NCBI GenBank assembly: GCA_018340375.1
Contig: JAFFJZ010000017.1
Coordinates: 3,896,001-3,960,000 of the forward strand
Direction: 5' to 3'
DNA: 64,000 bases
DNA from: Gonatopus flavifemur
Taxonomy: Eukaryota > Arthropoda > Insecta > Hymenoptera > Dryinidae
Below are positions 35,417-45,899 of the stretch, piece after piece; the first letter of the stretch is position 1; each line of letters begins with the position of its first letter. Below the pieces are notes generated by a model. That model saw only the letters and a program-made list of their open reading frames with translations. It did not search any database and was not told the DNA's origin. The position numbers were made by a program, and so were the translations under genes.

Positions 35417-35622
35417 TTGTGGCGCTGTAATCCAAGTGTAGATTTTCAACTATAGAGCGTATGGGTAAGGTAGCAAGTGCCTGAAAGGCCATTTATCCGG
35501 AAGCGGTAAAGTCTGCGGCCATTTGAGGAGGACTCGAAACTTCTAGTGATCATTCGGGTAGTGTAATTTCGGGCACTCACTACCTTACCCAAAAAATGAC
35601 ACTTCGATTACAGTGCCGCTAT
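35417..35622. mobile_element. 206-bp MITE related to element C
   Basis: TGTGGCGCTGTAATCCAAGTG at the left and CACTTCGATTACAGTGCCGC at the right are inverted, as are GGGTAAGGTAGCAAGTGCC and GGGCACTCACTACCTTACCC further in. The core (CCATTTGAGGAGGACTCG, AACTTCTAGTGATCATT) resembles element C at 19987-21203. It lies next to the left end of a hAT-type insertion. Confidence 0.75.
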
Positions 35623-35688
35623 AAGTTGTAGTCCAAGGGCGTATCCAGAAGTTTTTTTTTTGGGGGGGGGTCTCCACGTTTGATATAT

Positions 35689-35689
<1 letters not shown>

Positions 35690-35758
<69 letters not shown>

Positions 35759-35769
35759 ATATATATATA
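35690..35769. repeat. (TG)n/(TA)n microsatellite
   Basis: About 60 bases of uninterrupted GT repeat followed by ATGTGTATATATATATATA. It lies just inside the left end of the 4.4 kb hAT-type element. Confidence 0.95.
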
Positions 35770-35980
35770 GGAAGAAAGAGAGAGCGTTTCATGAATCATT
35801 AATTTATATTGTTATCACGATTAGGAGAGTAACGAAACAAAGGATACAGAAGATCTGTTTATAAATACTTGAATACATTCATTAACTCATTAAAATGTCT
35901 CATATTTTAACAAATTTACAAAAGCATAACAAGCAACAGGTTTGTGATACAGATAGAAAAGAGTTGGTTTAAAACCAATA

Positions 35981-36358
35981 CACTGAGAAAAAGGTTTCCT
36001 TCTGACAAATCAACGCATTTGGTTGAGCATTTTCAAGAAGTATCATTTCATACAAATAAGACATATTGATTATAACCAAACATTGTGTTGAGTCAAGAAA
36101 TTCATATTTATTAACTATAACCAAATCATTCATTTGATTCAAAGTGATTGAAGTTAATGTGAATGAATATGAATTCTCGTCAAATTCAGATTTATCGAAT
36201 CATAATCGGTATGAAGTTGACTCAAAGAAATATGTGATCTATTCAACAACTATGTGATAAAATGAATATTAGTAAATATTTCTTTGCTCGTATCCAAATA
36301 TACGATTTATTTACTGTAAACAAATCTCATTTGAGTCAACGAATCCTTTTTCTCAGTG
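35981..36358. mobile_element. 378-bp MITE, CACTGAGAAAAAGG termini, TA-flanked
   Basis: The termini CACTGAGAAAAAGGTTTC and GAATCCTTTTTCTCAGTG are inverted and flanked by TA at 35979-35980 and 36359-36360. GAGTCAA, CAAATC and ATATTTAT words recur inside. It is nested in the hAT-type element. Confidence 0.8.
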
Positions 36359-36528
36359 TAGTATTACATTTTTAGAATATTCCATAGTGTTAAAATATTT
36401 CATACATGAGTACGAATATCTCTTATTTGAGATACAATTTGTATCAATACTTTTAGTTCTTATAAATATTCAATTGATACAATCATTAATATTTTTGGGT
36501 CATTATATCAAGCATTAATGAATCTCCA

Positions 36529-39172
36529 CACTGAGGAAATGAGGAAAAAAATGTTTTGAACCGATGAATTTTTCTTTGAGTCTAAGAAATGAATTCATCC
36601 AATGGTATCTGTGGAGTTATTGCATCAACTTCATTTAATATGTGCTTCACACGGAAGTGGTGGGACCATTAATTGGAATATGAGATACTTAGGATTGATG
36701 AAAAAGTTATTGGATGGAAAATTTTGATTTTCGAATTCATGGAATAGAATTTGATTCAACGAATTATGCATTTGATGGGCAAAAGCCATTCATAACACTG
36801 TCATAACCAACTGTGGTGCCAAAATGATAATTTCTCCTTTCAATAAAATATTTAATTATTTGAATAAAAAAAGTTTTCAAATAGGAAAATATCAATATAA
36901 ATAATATAAATATTCCTTGCATTCGAAATAAAATGTTTTCATGAATATGAAATGAAAATTTTCTGTAAATAAATCAATATTTGGAACAATGAATATTCTT
37001 CCCTATCTAAGAAATTATTTCATAGAATGTACAAAGAGATTTTCTAATCCTTCAGAGAACTTATTGATATGAATAAATCTTTCTTCGAATCAATGAAATT
37101 CATTTTGATTAGATGAATGATATTTTACAAAATTTCCAAAATAAAAAGAAATGAGCAGGAGTCAGAGCATTCGCGCAAGGGCGAAGCCAACAACCTTCCT
37201 AGTTCCTGTGTAATCTGTAATTCATTTGAAACAATTGGATTATGCGATCACATGGTTAATATGATCAAGAAGTTCGAAGAAACTGTTTTTCTCTGCGATC
37301 AAGTCATATCCGTTGATGATGTTCGATGCCGGAACCTGAAAGAAATATTTATTAGGACGGAACATTACTTACTATAGGTTCACGGTGAATTAGTTCTTTA
37401 TATGCAAACTGTACTGCAGGAAGATAGCTCGTGAGAAAGCATTGCCACCTTCTGAGAAGTAAACGCAATTTGTCGGAGTGAATTCAATACATTTTTATTT
37501 CAAAAACATATTTCTTTGTTTCAATGAATTAATAAATTCGATCGATCTATCCATTTTATGGACTCGATAAAACCTTTATTCGCAAAAAGCACTGGAAGTT
37601 TGCCCTCATCAAACGTAGTATTGACGAGAATAATCAGGTTGACAGTTTATTGACTAGAATCCTTCTTCAATCATAAATGAAAATTTTTGATGAGCTAATT
37701 TTTTAGATGTTACTGAAGTTTGAATCGTTTATTGAAACCAATTAACCATCGAATAAGATAATATTCAACTATTAAAGCCCAAAAATCTTGCAGTACATTA
37801 TTTAAACGATGTTTCTAGTGGCAAAGAATTGATTCGAAAAGATATGTAACCATGATTTATCAGATTTCGTGAGTTTTAATTTTCGTTTTGTTTCTATAAA
37901 CGATTCAAACTCCGACAACACATTTATTAGCATGAATAAAATAGCTTCATCCGATTTGAATTCCCAAATCATGGGTTATAATACTTCATTTTATTGATTT
38001 CAAAACTATCATCATCCGTGAAATTCGTCATCCAATTGTTCATTTATCTATTTTGCAATCAAATTGTTTATAACAAAAAAATTAATAACGATTTTCAAAA
38101 AAATTCTTCGATATTTGTATTCTCCGACCCAAGAAACATAAACCCACGATGAAAAATCCAGTGAATACATTTTTTCCTACGCATTTCAATACTCAACCTG
38201 TAAACGACGCAAAATCATAAAAAGTTTTCGTTCCGCTTTAATGAATAAATCGCTGTATTTTACGAACTAATAGTCCAATCGATCTAAAAATTTCCACAAA
38301 GTTTGTCCATATACTAGCGAACAACTTTGTCGCTGGAAGTTTTTTGTAGCTCATACTTCCCCCGACACTTTTTTGAAGCAAAGCATGGAAAACGTGATTT
38401 TCACTTCGAATTGAAAATTTATTCACTTGTTCTTAATTTTTACAAACTTTCACGATATTGTTGTCTTCGGAAAAGTCTTACGAATCGAAATTCGCAAGAT
38501 TCATTCCGATGCATCGAAAAATGACCGAGTTAGAACGAGTTTAATATTGAAAACCATTGATTCTTGGTGTGAAAAAATAGGAAGTTTCTATTTTTTTTCT
38601 CAAAAACTATCGATCCTAGAAAAAAATGGTAAACAGATACTTATATTCATTTTTCAAGGCCTATCACCCAGTATTTTTCAATTTTCGAATTTCCGACTTT
38701 TGATTTTGGCGTGTGACGTCATGGCTTGGACAATAGTTTTCCGTGTTTTCGAGCATTAGTCCCCTTATTGCATCCGGGCCTTCAATTATTCTGGTGAAGA
38801 AAACAATAATCATGTCAAACACATGATTGTTAAGAATTTAAAATACTAAGTATAATCAACCTCGATTTCCATACGAAACTTTACGTTATAAAATTGAAGT
38901 TGTATTTCATTGATTTTCACTTTGGAATTCATCAAATCAGAGTCATAAATCAGATAAAAGATGATATTGACAAAAATAATTAGTTATTCAGTCAATAGCG
39001 TGTGTTTTTAATTTCAAAAAATAAATTTTAATAAGCTGATTTGATAGTACGGATGAAACGACTTTTTATGGTTATGAAATTATTTTGGAGTCAAAAAGAC
39101 ATTTATTTAATGCAATGAAATGGGCATCAATGAAATCAATTTCATTAATTCAAAGAATTTTTCTTCTCAGTG
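36529..39172. mobile_element. Possible 2.6 kb member of the CACTGAG MITE family
   Basis: CACTGAGGAAATGAGGAAAAAA begins at 36529, and GAATTTTTCTTCTCAGTG ends at 39172 followed by TA. The left flank is CA rather than TA. The inner boundaries share GATTCAATGAAT-like words. Because the termini are short and imperfect, the pairing could be two unrelated ends. The interior contains the dispersed repeat at 38040-38775. Confidence 0.4.
38040..38775 (+). repeat. Dispersed repeat, diverged inverted copy at 60590-61345
   Basis: A run of shared blocks in inverted order: GTTTATAACA, AACCTG(T/G)-like, ACAAAGTTTGT, CTTTGTCGCTGGAAGTTTT, GAGCTCATACTT/GTATGAGCTA, TTTTCCATGCTT, GACCGAGTTAGAACGAGTTT, TTGGACAATA, and CCCCTTATTGCA. 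Identity is roughly 75-80%. It is a common non-coding transposon family. In the 60.6 kb copy the flanking inverted termini are visible. Confidence 0.75.
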
Positions 39173-40533
39173 TAAGTGGTGGTAATTGAAAAGTTGATTT
39201 TTCATCAAAATTCCAACCTCATAACAGTTATTAACAGTTTATTACCGTAAGGTATAGTCCCTACTTCGTTACAATTCTCCAAGCAACTTTGTTGTTATTA
39301 CAACATTTATCGTAACGAATTCAAAAAAAATGTCTTAATGCACTCTCATTAAATTCGTATTTCATTTTCAATCAAACCTCATTGCATTGAAAAATACTTG
39401 ACATTTAATTCAAACCAACGACACGAATTCTATCTTTCACTATTCATATATTATTTTATGGCATGTCGAGTGGTAAAGAAATACATGAATATATTACCCC
39501 AGCGCTGTAATCTAATCGGAAAAAAATCCTGAATAGCTAGAAAAATTTCGTGTGAACTCGTTTCGAGTGAACTCATTCTTTTGAAGTAGAAAATTCATTT
39601 TACAATTGAAATGGTTGAGAGCTTTGAACCTGAAACTTTGGACTACCACTCTGACAGAGTGAACATTTCACCTAAAAATTTGACAAACACACTTTTGGCT
39701 GGCTAAAGAGTGCAATCTCACTCTCAAAATTTCATAGAGTTCTACAGTATCTCACCAATTTCTGATAGGGATTTCGGTTTTTGTGAAGATATTCAGTACA
39801 GCACTTTCTTGCGGAAAGAATATCTTTCCGAATGCTTGGTTGTATTATTTCGTACGATTCATGTTGATGATTCTTGGTTGAAGTGTGAAAATTTGTAGGG
39901 TTCTTTCTCTTTAAAGGAGTGGATTTGGTTTTTTGACCGGTAGTTGATACGTATATGAAATATAAAATGGGGGGGGGGGGTCCGGACCCCCTGGATACGC
40001 CCTTGTTGTAGTCATTATGTGGAAAAAGTTTCATCACCAAGAGAACCATCCCCACTAGGGTGTTTCAAAAAAAAGCTTTTTTCAAAAATCGATGCTCCCC
40101 ATAGATTTCCTGGTTCCTTTCGACCCTAAAAGAAAAACTGTGAAACCTCAAGCTCGTAGGTTGAGGGGAAAGTTTGCCCCCACTGATTTGAAATTTCGAA
40201 ATTTCAGCGAAAAATATAAAAATCCAGAATAATTATGTAATACAAGAAAATGTTTTTTTCTGGTTAAATAAACTTTATTGGTGTTCTCGAATATTCAAAA
40301 AGTATCATATATCCAGTGTGCCATGCCTCAGAATACATGAAATGTGCAATCACATATATTTGTTAAATCATGAAATTACAAGAAGAGCGAAAATACCTCT
40401 ATTTTCCATAAAATCATTTTTTCAATTGGAATGAACTCAATATCAATTAAATTTCATACGAAAGATTTCCTCACATCATATTCTATTCTTTAGTCAGGAA
40501 TTTGATATTCAGCGGACATAAACTTCATTAAAC

Positions 40534-40662
40534 AATTTTCAGACACGCTTGTGGCGGTGCCAAGCAGTAACACATTTGAACTAACCTCACACCTATCCAG
40601 AATAGGTGGAGATTAGTTCAAGTGTGTTACCGCTGGATACCGCCACAGACGTGTCTGAAAAT
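40534..40662. mobile_element. 129-bp palindromic MITE upstream of the transposase-like gene
   Basis: AATTTTCAGACACG and GTGTCTGAAAATT form the outer pairing, then GTGGCGGT(G/A)CCA and the inner GAACTAACCTCACACC with its complement GGTGGAGATTAGTTC. It is related to the MITE at 18814-18960. It lies about 80 bases before the start codon and may contribute to the promoter region. Confidence 0.75.
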
Positions 40663-40739
40663 TATACGTTTGCGTTCATGCTCCCTGTTGTTATTCGACT
40701 TGTCTGAATTGTACTTATTGAGAAGTTTTGTTTTTTATC

Positions 40740-43052
40740 ATGACTTGCAATTCAAATATTGGAACTAAACGTAAATTACGTTCTGAATCGAGTGCATGGC
40801 TCCTTGGAAATTTATTGAACGAATTGCCTAAAGCTCGAATCGCGACAAGAGGGGACGTGTTGAAATATTTTTGTTTCATGAAAGAGAATGAATTTAACCG
40901 TTCAAAGCATGCTACCGGCAATGGAGTGATTGCTGATATCATCGTTGATCAAGTAATACAGCAGTGGCAAAAAGCTGGTATACCAACTCTACGGAGAGAC
41001 AAAGTTAAAAGGAAAATTCTTGCTCTTTCTGATGAATATAGATTCTTACAGAAACATAAAAATCGACGCTCCAACCTCGACCAAGAAAAGAGATTCCTTG
41101 ACGTGTCATCTGAGTACTTTTTTATTGCTGATCAGAAGGCAGAGGAAAAAATCAACAGCGATAGGCTCAGAAATAATCAGCAGGAAGCGGAGGACCTTGC
41201 ATTTTTGGTAGCATTAAAAACGAATGAAAAAGTTTTGATTGGAGCTGAAGACAAAGTTTATTCTAAAAAAGTTATTCATAAGACTGAGCGCGATCAATCT
41301 GTGGCAAAAAGAATATTAAAACATAAACAGAAAACGACTTTGCATACTGGAAATCAGGGTGATACTCATGAACTATACGACTGTGAAGCAGATAATGAAT
41401 TTGATAATGATCCTGAATTTTCCTTGCCTTCAACATCGTCTCATAGACTCGAAAAAATTACTATTAAACTTCCCAAAAATCCATTCAAGACCCCAAAATT
41501 ATCACAAATGGGAGATCGTCTCGAACTTTCACTGAATCAAAGGGCTGGTTTTTTAGCAGCTATAACTGCAGAGGGAGAGGTGAATCTTAATGACTTGAGC
41601 TTGAGTCAGGCAACAGTGAGGAGAGCAGGCATTGAAATGCGAACCAAAACAGCTCAAAATATACGTGAGGATTTCAGTCCTCCCCAACACTGTGTGTTAC
41701 ACTGGGATGGTAAAATAATGAAAAATCAATATTCTGGAACAGAAGAACGACTGGCGATTTTGATATCTGGAGTACCCAACTATGAAGAAGGAAAATTATT
41801 AGGAATCCCAAGTATTCCTGATGGGACCGGCAAATCTCAGGCAAGAGCAGTTCACGAGTTGACTCAAGAATGGGGATTATCCGAAAATATCATTGGAATA
41901 TCCTTTGACACAACGGCATCAAATAGTGGTTGGGCAAATGGTGCATGTGTACAATTAGAGAAGTTATTAGACAAAAAAATACTCTACCTTGCTTGTCGAC
42001 ACCATATTTTTGAGTTGATTGAGTCCGCAGCGTGGAAGGCGATTTTCGGCCAATTTATGAGTCCTGATAACTTAGAGTTCAAGGAATTCCAAAAACAATG
42101 GGAAGATATTTCAACAAACCTCGATAATTTCGTAACATTAGAAATTAAAGATAGGAAATTGAAATTTCTGAAAGATGAAGCAGTAAATTTTCTACAGCTT
42201 GTTCTCAGTGAAAATGAAGAACTCTTTCCACGAAAAGATTATAGAGAATGCGCTGAAGTCTTACTCATTATATTAGGAGAGGAACCACCTCGAGGAATTC
42301 ACTGGCAAAAACCGGGAGCTTTCCACAAGGCGAGATGGATGTCAACCGTTCTTTATGCAGCTAAAATGTACGCATTTAGTAAGCAGCTGGGTTATGAGCC
42401 GGATAAAGTTAAGAAATTACACCGCATTTGTACTTTTAATGCTTTGATATATATTCAGTGTTGGCTGAATGCTCCGAAAGCAACAGACGCCCCAGTGAAT
42501 GATTTGAAACTTTGGAATTCTTTGAAGGATTATAAAAAAATTGATTCTGAAATAGCTGAGGCCGCTTTAACAAAATTCAATAGGCATTTATGGTATCTCA
42601 CAGAAGACGTAGTTCCATTAGCGCTGTTTTCTGAGAAAATATCTGTCGCTGAGAAACAAAAAATTGTTTCAACGTTGATGAAATTCAAGGTGAACATTAA
42701 AGCGATGTCTCATGGTGTGCCAGTTTTTCCACAATTGAATCCACGTACAAAGCTTTCGGATTTAGTCGGTCCAAAATCGTGGCTTATTTTTGAAAGACTT
42801 CACCAAAATGCATCATGGTTGAATAAGTCTCCATTAGTGTGGGAAGAAAATCACGATTACAAAGAATCTAAATATCTCCTGAAAAAGTTGAAAGTTGTTA
42901 ACGACCCGGCAGAACGAGGAGTGAAACTGATGGGAGATTTTTTGGAGAAAGTAACCAAGCATGAGGAAGGCAGACAAAACGTATTACAGTCTGTGGAACA
43001 GAGTAGAAGGTCAATACCAAATTTCAAGAAGAGTTCCTTAAAATTTTTGTGA
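40740..43052 (+). CDS. Transposase-like protein, 770 residues, probable DDE type
   Basis: A single uninterrupted frame from ATG 40740 to TGA 43050-43052; the in-frame TTG 12 bases upstream is not a likely start. Landmarks in order: an N-terminal helical region (residues about 20-110; RGDVLKYFCF, IPTLRRDKVKRKI) that may bind DNA, an acidic linker (about 205-235), LSLSQATVRRAG (about 286-297), LHWDGK (D323), LLGIPSIPDGTGKSQA (about 353-368), SFDTTASN (D389), NGACVQLEKLL, ACRHHIFEL (C and HH at about 419-422) and FHKARWM (about 528-534). Two acids separated by about 65 residues and followed by CRHH fit an RNase H-like transposase with an inserted zinc-type motif, somewhat as in hAT. I do not recognise THAP, BED or hATC domains. 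The family name is therefore open, but a transposase role is strongly implied by the flanking inverted repeats. Confidence 0.75.
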   Translation: MTCNSNIGTKRKLRSESSAWLLGNLLNELPKARIATRGDVLKYFCFMKENEFNRSKHATGNGVIADIIVDQVIQQWQKAGIPTLRRDKVKRKILALSDEYRFLQKHKNRRSNLDQEKRFLDVSSEYFFIADQKAEEKINSDRLRNNQQEAEDLAFLVALKTNEKVLIGAEDKVYSKKVIHKTERDQSVAKRILKHKQKTTLHTGNQGDTHELYDCEADNEFDNDPEFSLPSTSSHRLEKITIKLPKNPFKTPKLSQMGDRLELSLNQRAGFLAAITAEGEVNLNDLSLSQATVRRAGIEMRTKTAQNIREDFSPPQHCVLHWDGKIMKNQYSGTEERLAILISGVPNYEEGKLLGIPSIPDGTGKSQARAVHELTQEWGLSENIIGISFDTTASNSGWANGACVQLEKLLDKKILYLACRHHIFELIESAAWKAIFGQFMSPDNLEFKEFQKQWEDISTNLDNFVTLEIKDRKLKFLKDEAVNFLQLVLSENEELFPRKDYRECAEVLLIILGEEPPRGIHWQKPGAFHKARWMSTVLYAAKMYAFSKQLGYEPDKVKKLHRICTFNALIYIQCWLNAPKATDAPVNDLKLWNSLKDYKKIDSEIAEAALTKFNRHLWYLTEDVVPLALFSEKISVAEKQKIVSTLMKFKVNIKAMSHGVPVFPQLNPRTKLSDLVGPKSWLIFERLHQNASWLNKSPLVWEENHDYKESKYLLKKLKVVNDPAERGVKLMGDFLEKVTKHEEGRQNVLQSVEQSRRSIPNFKKSSLKFL

Positions 43053-43566
43053 TAAAATCCAAAGATGTAATTATCTGGGAGTATTAAATATGTGATTGAT
43101 GTATATGAGGTGTTATTTTTGAATTCCTGACATTTTTCATCAATATAGTCGTAAGAATCATCTCAACACGTGAATATAAATTTTCCCAAGACAAGACGTA
43201 CAAAATCTTCAAATAATTCACATTTTCGCTTGAAACTTGTTATACCTCTTTCTTATTATTTTGATTGGAAATTAACTCATCCGCCCATTATTGCATGTTT
43301 TGGAGCTTGAATTCAATGAATGGAATTGAGTTCAATGAATGAGGGAAACCATGTTTGACAAATTACATCACTAGTTTGAAATTTTGTATTTTTTGCTGAA
43401 ATTTGGATTTTTCGCTGAAATTTCTAAATTTCAAATCAGTGGGGGCAAACTTTCCCCTCAACCTACGAGTTCGGGGTTTCACAGTTTTCCTTTTAGGGTC
43501 AAAAGGAACCAGGAAATCCATGGGGAGCATCGATTTTTGAAAAAAGCTTTTTTTTGAAACACCCTA

Positions 43567-44694
43567 ATCCTCACCCTAGGAGTTCCCAGATCTGTATGTA
43601 AGACCGTGATCGCATTACGAGAGATTGCACTGTGAGAAGGATTACTGTAATAAAGTTCATTCTTAGCATTGTATATTGAATACAAATTTGGATCTCCTGG
43701 AAATTTCCATGCACAATGAGCATTGAAAAAGAATGATCAAATTTTTGCATTACGAGTGACGATTTTTGTGACTCTATTGTAATCAATGCACGATCTCAGG
43801 TATGCACTTCATTATTGTTTTGTACTGTTAACTTGGACTGTGGAACTTGTTTTGTGCATAAATGGTCGGCTGGAACACTTGCCACAGTACATACAGAAAT
43901 TTCAAATTCACAAAAGTGTACAATGATTTGAATTCTCATATTATCGTCACGCATATCAAAATTCAGACATTTGATTCAACATTAGAAGTGTTTTTTTTTG
44001 TTCAACTTCCCAAATCCATTTTGTGATTGGATAATTAATATAGCTCCCGTCAATCGAGGGAACGAACTGTGTGCTGTATTCAAGTCTGAATAAATCGTCA
44101 ATATACACATGGTTATAAAAAATATGTAAATATTCATAAACGTATTTTTCATATACCATATAACTCAATTCTTTTGAATTCGTACAGAGCTGTTATGAAT
44201 GACAATGCCCTAGTAATTGCACAAAAAGTTCCTTGAGAAGTTATTATAAAATTCCAAAGAAACATTGAAAGAGATCAATGATATGAAGTATATTGAATTT
44301 CAATCTCAAGTGGAGGTGTCTATGCGCTTGGGTGGTGAATTATAATTACACCGGTGATTATTACTGATATCAATACATGTTCGATGGACAATTTGTATAT
44401 TACTTAGAGATTTCTGGAATGATTAAATACAAATACACTGTGAAAACGAGTGAATATATATATATTACGTCAATTGATAAGGATGGAGTGTGTCAATTAG
44501 ACGCTTTATTGTTAACATCAGTGGTTTGTTATTGATTTTGAGATAAGAAATTGCAAAAGTTGTCACAGCATGTGTATATACGTACACAATGTATGCATTA
44601 TCAATAACATCCGGATTTTTCTCTAAAAATTCCAACAAGTCGCCACGCTCCAATGGTTATTCTGAAGCAACTGCACGCAATCGAAGAGAAATGA
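43567..44694. other. No recognisable feature
   Basis: About 1.1 kb of AT-rich sequence after the 3.5 kb transposon. Short frames (43479-43786, 43956-44168, 44465-44653) show no domain. No inverted termini or tandem repeats were recognised. Confidence 0.45.
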
Positions 44695-44699
44695 AGTAA

Positions 44700-44960
44700 C
44701 TCACACAGCACAGAATATTGTAGTAATATCGCAGTAATATTATTTTGTGACATTGTGATATTGCAGGGAAATATTACTGCGATATTGCCGTAATATTTCA
44801 TGTCCGCGCAGATTGATTGCAGTAATATTGCAGTAATATCACAGCAATATTGTAATATTACGTCAAGATTACAGCAATATTTCAGTGATGTCACAGTAAT
44901 ATTTCACACCTGTCGATATTATATATATATTTTAGTAATATTGTGGCAATATTTCAAGGG
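44700..44960. mobile_element. ATATTGC-rich MITE, partial
   Basis: It begins CACACAGCACAGAATATTG and continues with about 250 bases of GCAGTAATATTGC-like words. The left end matches the complement of the right end of the copy at 48780-48892. The right terminus is missing. The frame at 44601-44894 merely reads through the repeats. Confidence 0.65.
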
Positions 44961-45004
44961 GACACTAATTGCACGCAGTTGAAAATATAACAGTATATGG
45001 ACTC

Positions 45005-45282
45005 GACAAACATTTCCTCGGTAAGAATTATCTGAACTGAATTCATGAATGTATCTGAAGTTTTCAGGGAATAATCGTTAATACTTTATTTGCGAAACAA
45101 AGCCCAAATTTTCAAATTCCAAAAAACTCTTTTCCAGCATCTGTGAGAAAGTTTGAAATTCAAAATTTGGATTCTGCACTACGATAAAGTACTGAAGATT
45201 ATTTCTTGAAAATTTCATCTATTTCTATGAATTCAGTTCAGAGAATTCTTACCAAGAGAATGTTTGCTCAGAGGGTACACTG
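45005..45282. repeat. 278-bp palindromic foldback MITE
   Basis: Two arms of about 125 bp pair around an axis near 45140. GACAAACATTTCCTCGGTAAG at the left has its complement near 45258-45282. GAACTGAATTCATGAA and ATAATCGTTAATACTTTAT have partners near 45230 and 45185. No coding content. Confidence 0.75.
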
Positions 45283-45308
45283 GTATCCCCTTACAGCATG
45301 TGATACTA

Positions 45309-45415
45309 CCCACTCAGCACATAATATTACAATTATATTATAGTAATATTTCAGCAATATTCAAATGTTGCTGCAATATCGCAACAATATTACTACGATA
45401 TTTGTGCTGAGTGGG
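45309..45415. mobile_element. 107-bp MITE, CCCACTCAGCACA termini, TA-flanked
   Basis: CCCACTCAGCACATAATATT and its complement (ATATTTGTGCTGAGTGGG) are inverted. TA is at 45307-45308 and 45416-45417. The inner sequence consists of ATATTGC-like words and relates it to the elements at 44700 and 48780. Confidence 0.85.
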
Positions 45416-45417
45416 TA

Positions 45418-45899
45418 ATACCAGGACCTTAGCCATTTCATTTACAATAAACTGGATAGAATCAATTCAATAGAATCAAAATATCTCTCCTTACACAGTG
45501 ATTTTCAAAATTTATTGAAGAACTGCTGTACACAGCGTTATTTTGATTTTATTAAAAGATATTTTGAATGTTATAAACAAAATAGCTAGCGTCTCGGCCC
45601 TAGCATCCCTCTAAGTGAATTGTTCATGTGAGGTTTCTAGAATATTCTTCACAAGTTTCAGAATATCGCTCTGTGAAGTATTTCTTTGCAGTCATATAAG
45701 TATTCAACGATTGAGGTATAGAACAATATTCTGAGAATGAATTGCAAGGTATTCGAAAAGTCTCGTATAAACAATTTGGTTAACATCAGGGTGCTATAGC
45801 ACCCTCACTATAGTATCCTTTTCAAGAAATACGAGCGGCAGTGTTCCTAGACAAATGTAATTTGAAACTTGAAGAAAAACGCAACATTGTGATTAAGCA
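45418..45899. other. No recognisable feature
   Basis: About 480 AT-rich bases with no frame, repeat or terminal structure that I can support. Confidence 0.45.

Larger units (their letters stand above)
35634..40005. mobile_element. hAT-type element, 4.4 kb, 8-bp TSD, non-coding
   Basis: The termini CAAGGGCGTATCCAG and CTGGATACGCCCTTG are inverted and followed by G/C homopolymers. The duplication TTGTAGTC is at 35626-35633 and 40006-40013. The interior has a long TG microsatellite, MITEs with CACTGAGAAA termini, and a 730-bp dispersed repeat (38040-38775). The longest frames inside (37117-37377, 38427-38759, 39732-40055) show no transposase motif. It is either a non-autonomous element or one bloated by later insertions. 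Confidence 0.88.
40058..43564 (+). mobile_element. 3.5 kb DNA transposon with 170-bp TIRs and a 770-residue protein
   Basis: The left end (GGGTGTTTCAAAAAAAAGC then TTTTTTCAAAAATCGATGC) and right end are inverted over about 165-180 bp, including GAGGGGAAAGTTTGCCCCCACTG and the GCTGAAATTT region. TA lies on both sides (40056-40057 and 43565-43566). Inside are a 129-bp MITE upstream of the gene (40534-40662) and one intact frame (40740-43052). The intact frame and well-matched ends suggest an autonomous, recently active element. I cannot assign it to a named superfamily. Confidence 0.85.

Noticed and set aside
37117..37377. 86-residue frame with several cysteines as a zinc-finger gene
   Set aside because: Cysteine spacing (CVIC, LCDH, LCD) fits no zinc-finger pattern, there are no neighbouring exons, and it lies inside a repeat-filled element.
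44601..44982. 97- and 60-residue frames rich in ITAILLQ repeats
   Set aside because: Translation of ATATTGC repeats of a MITE.
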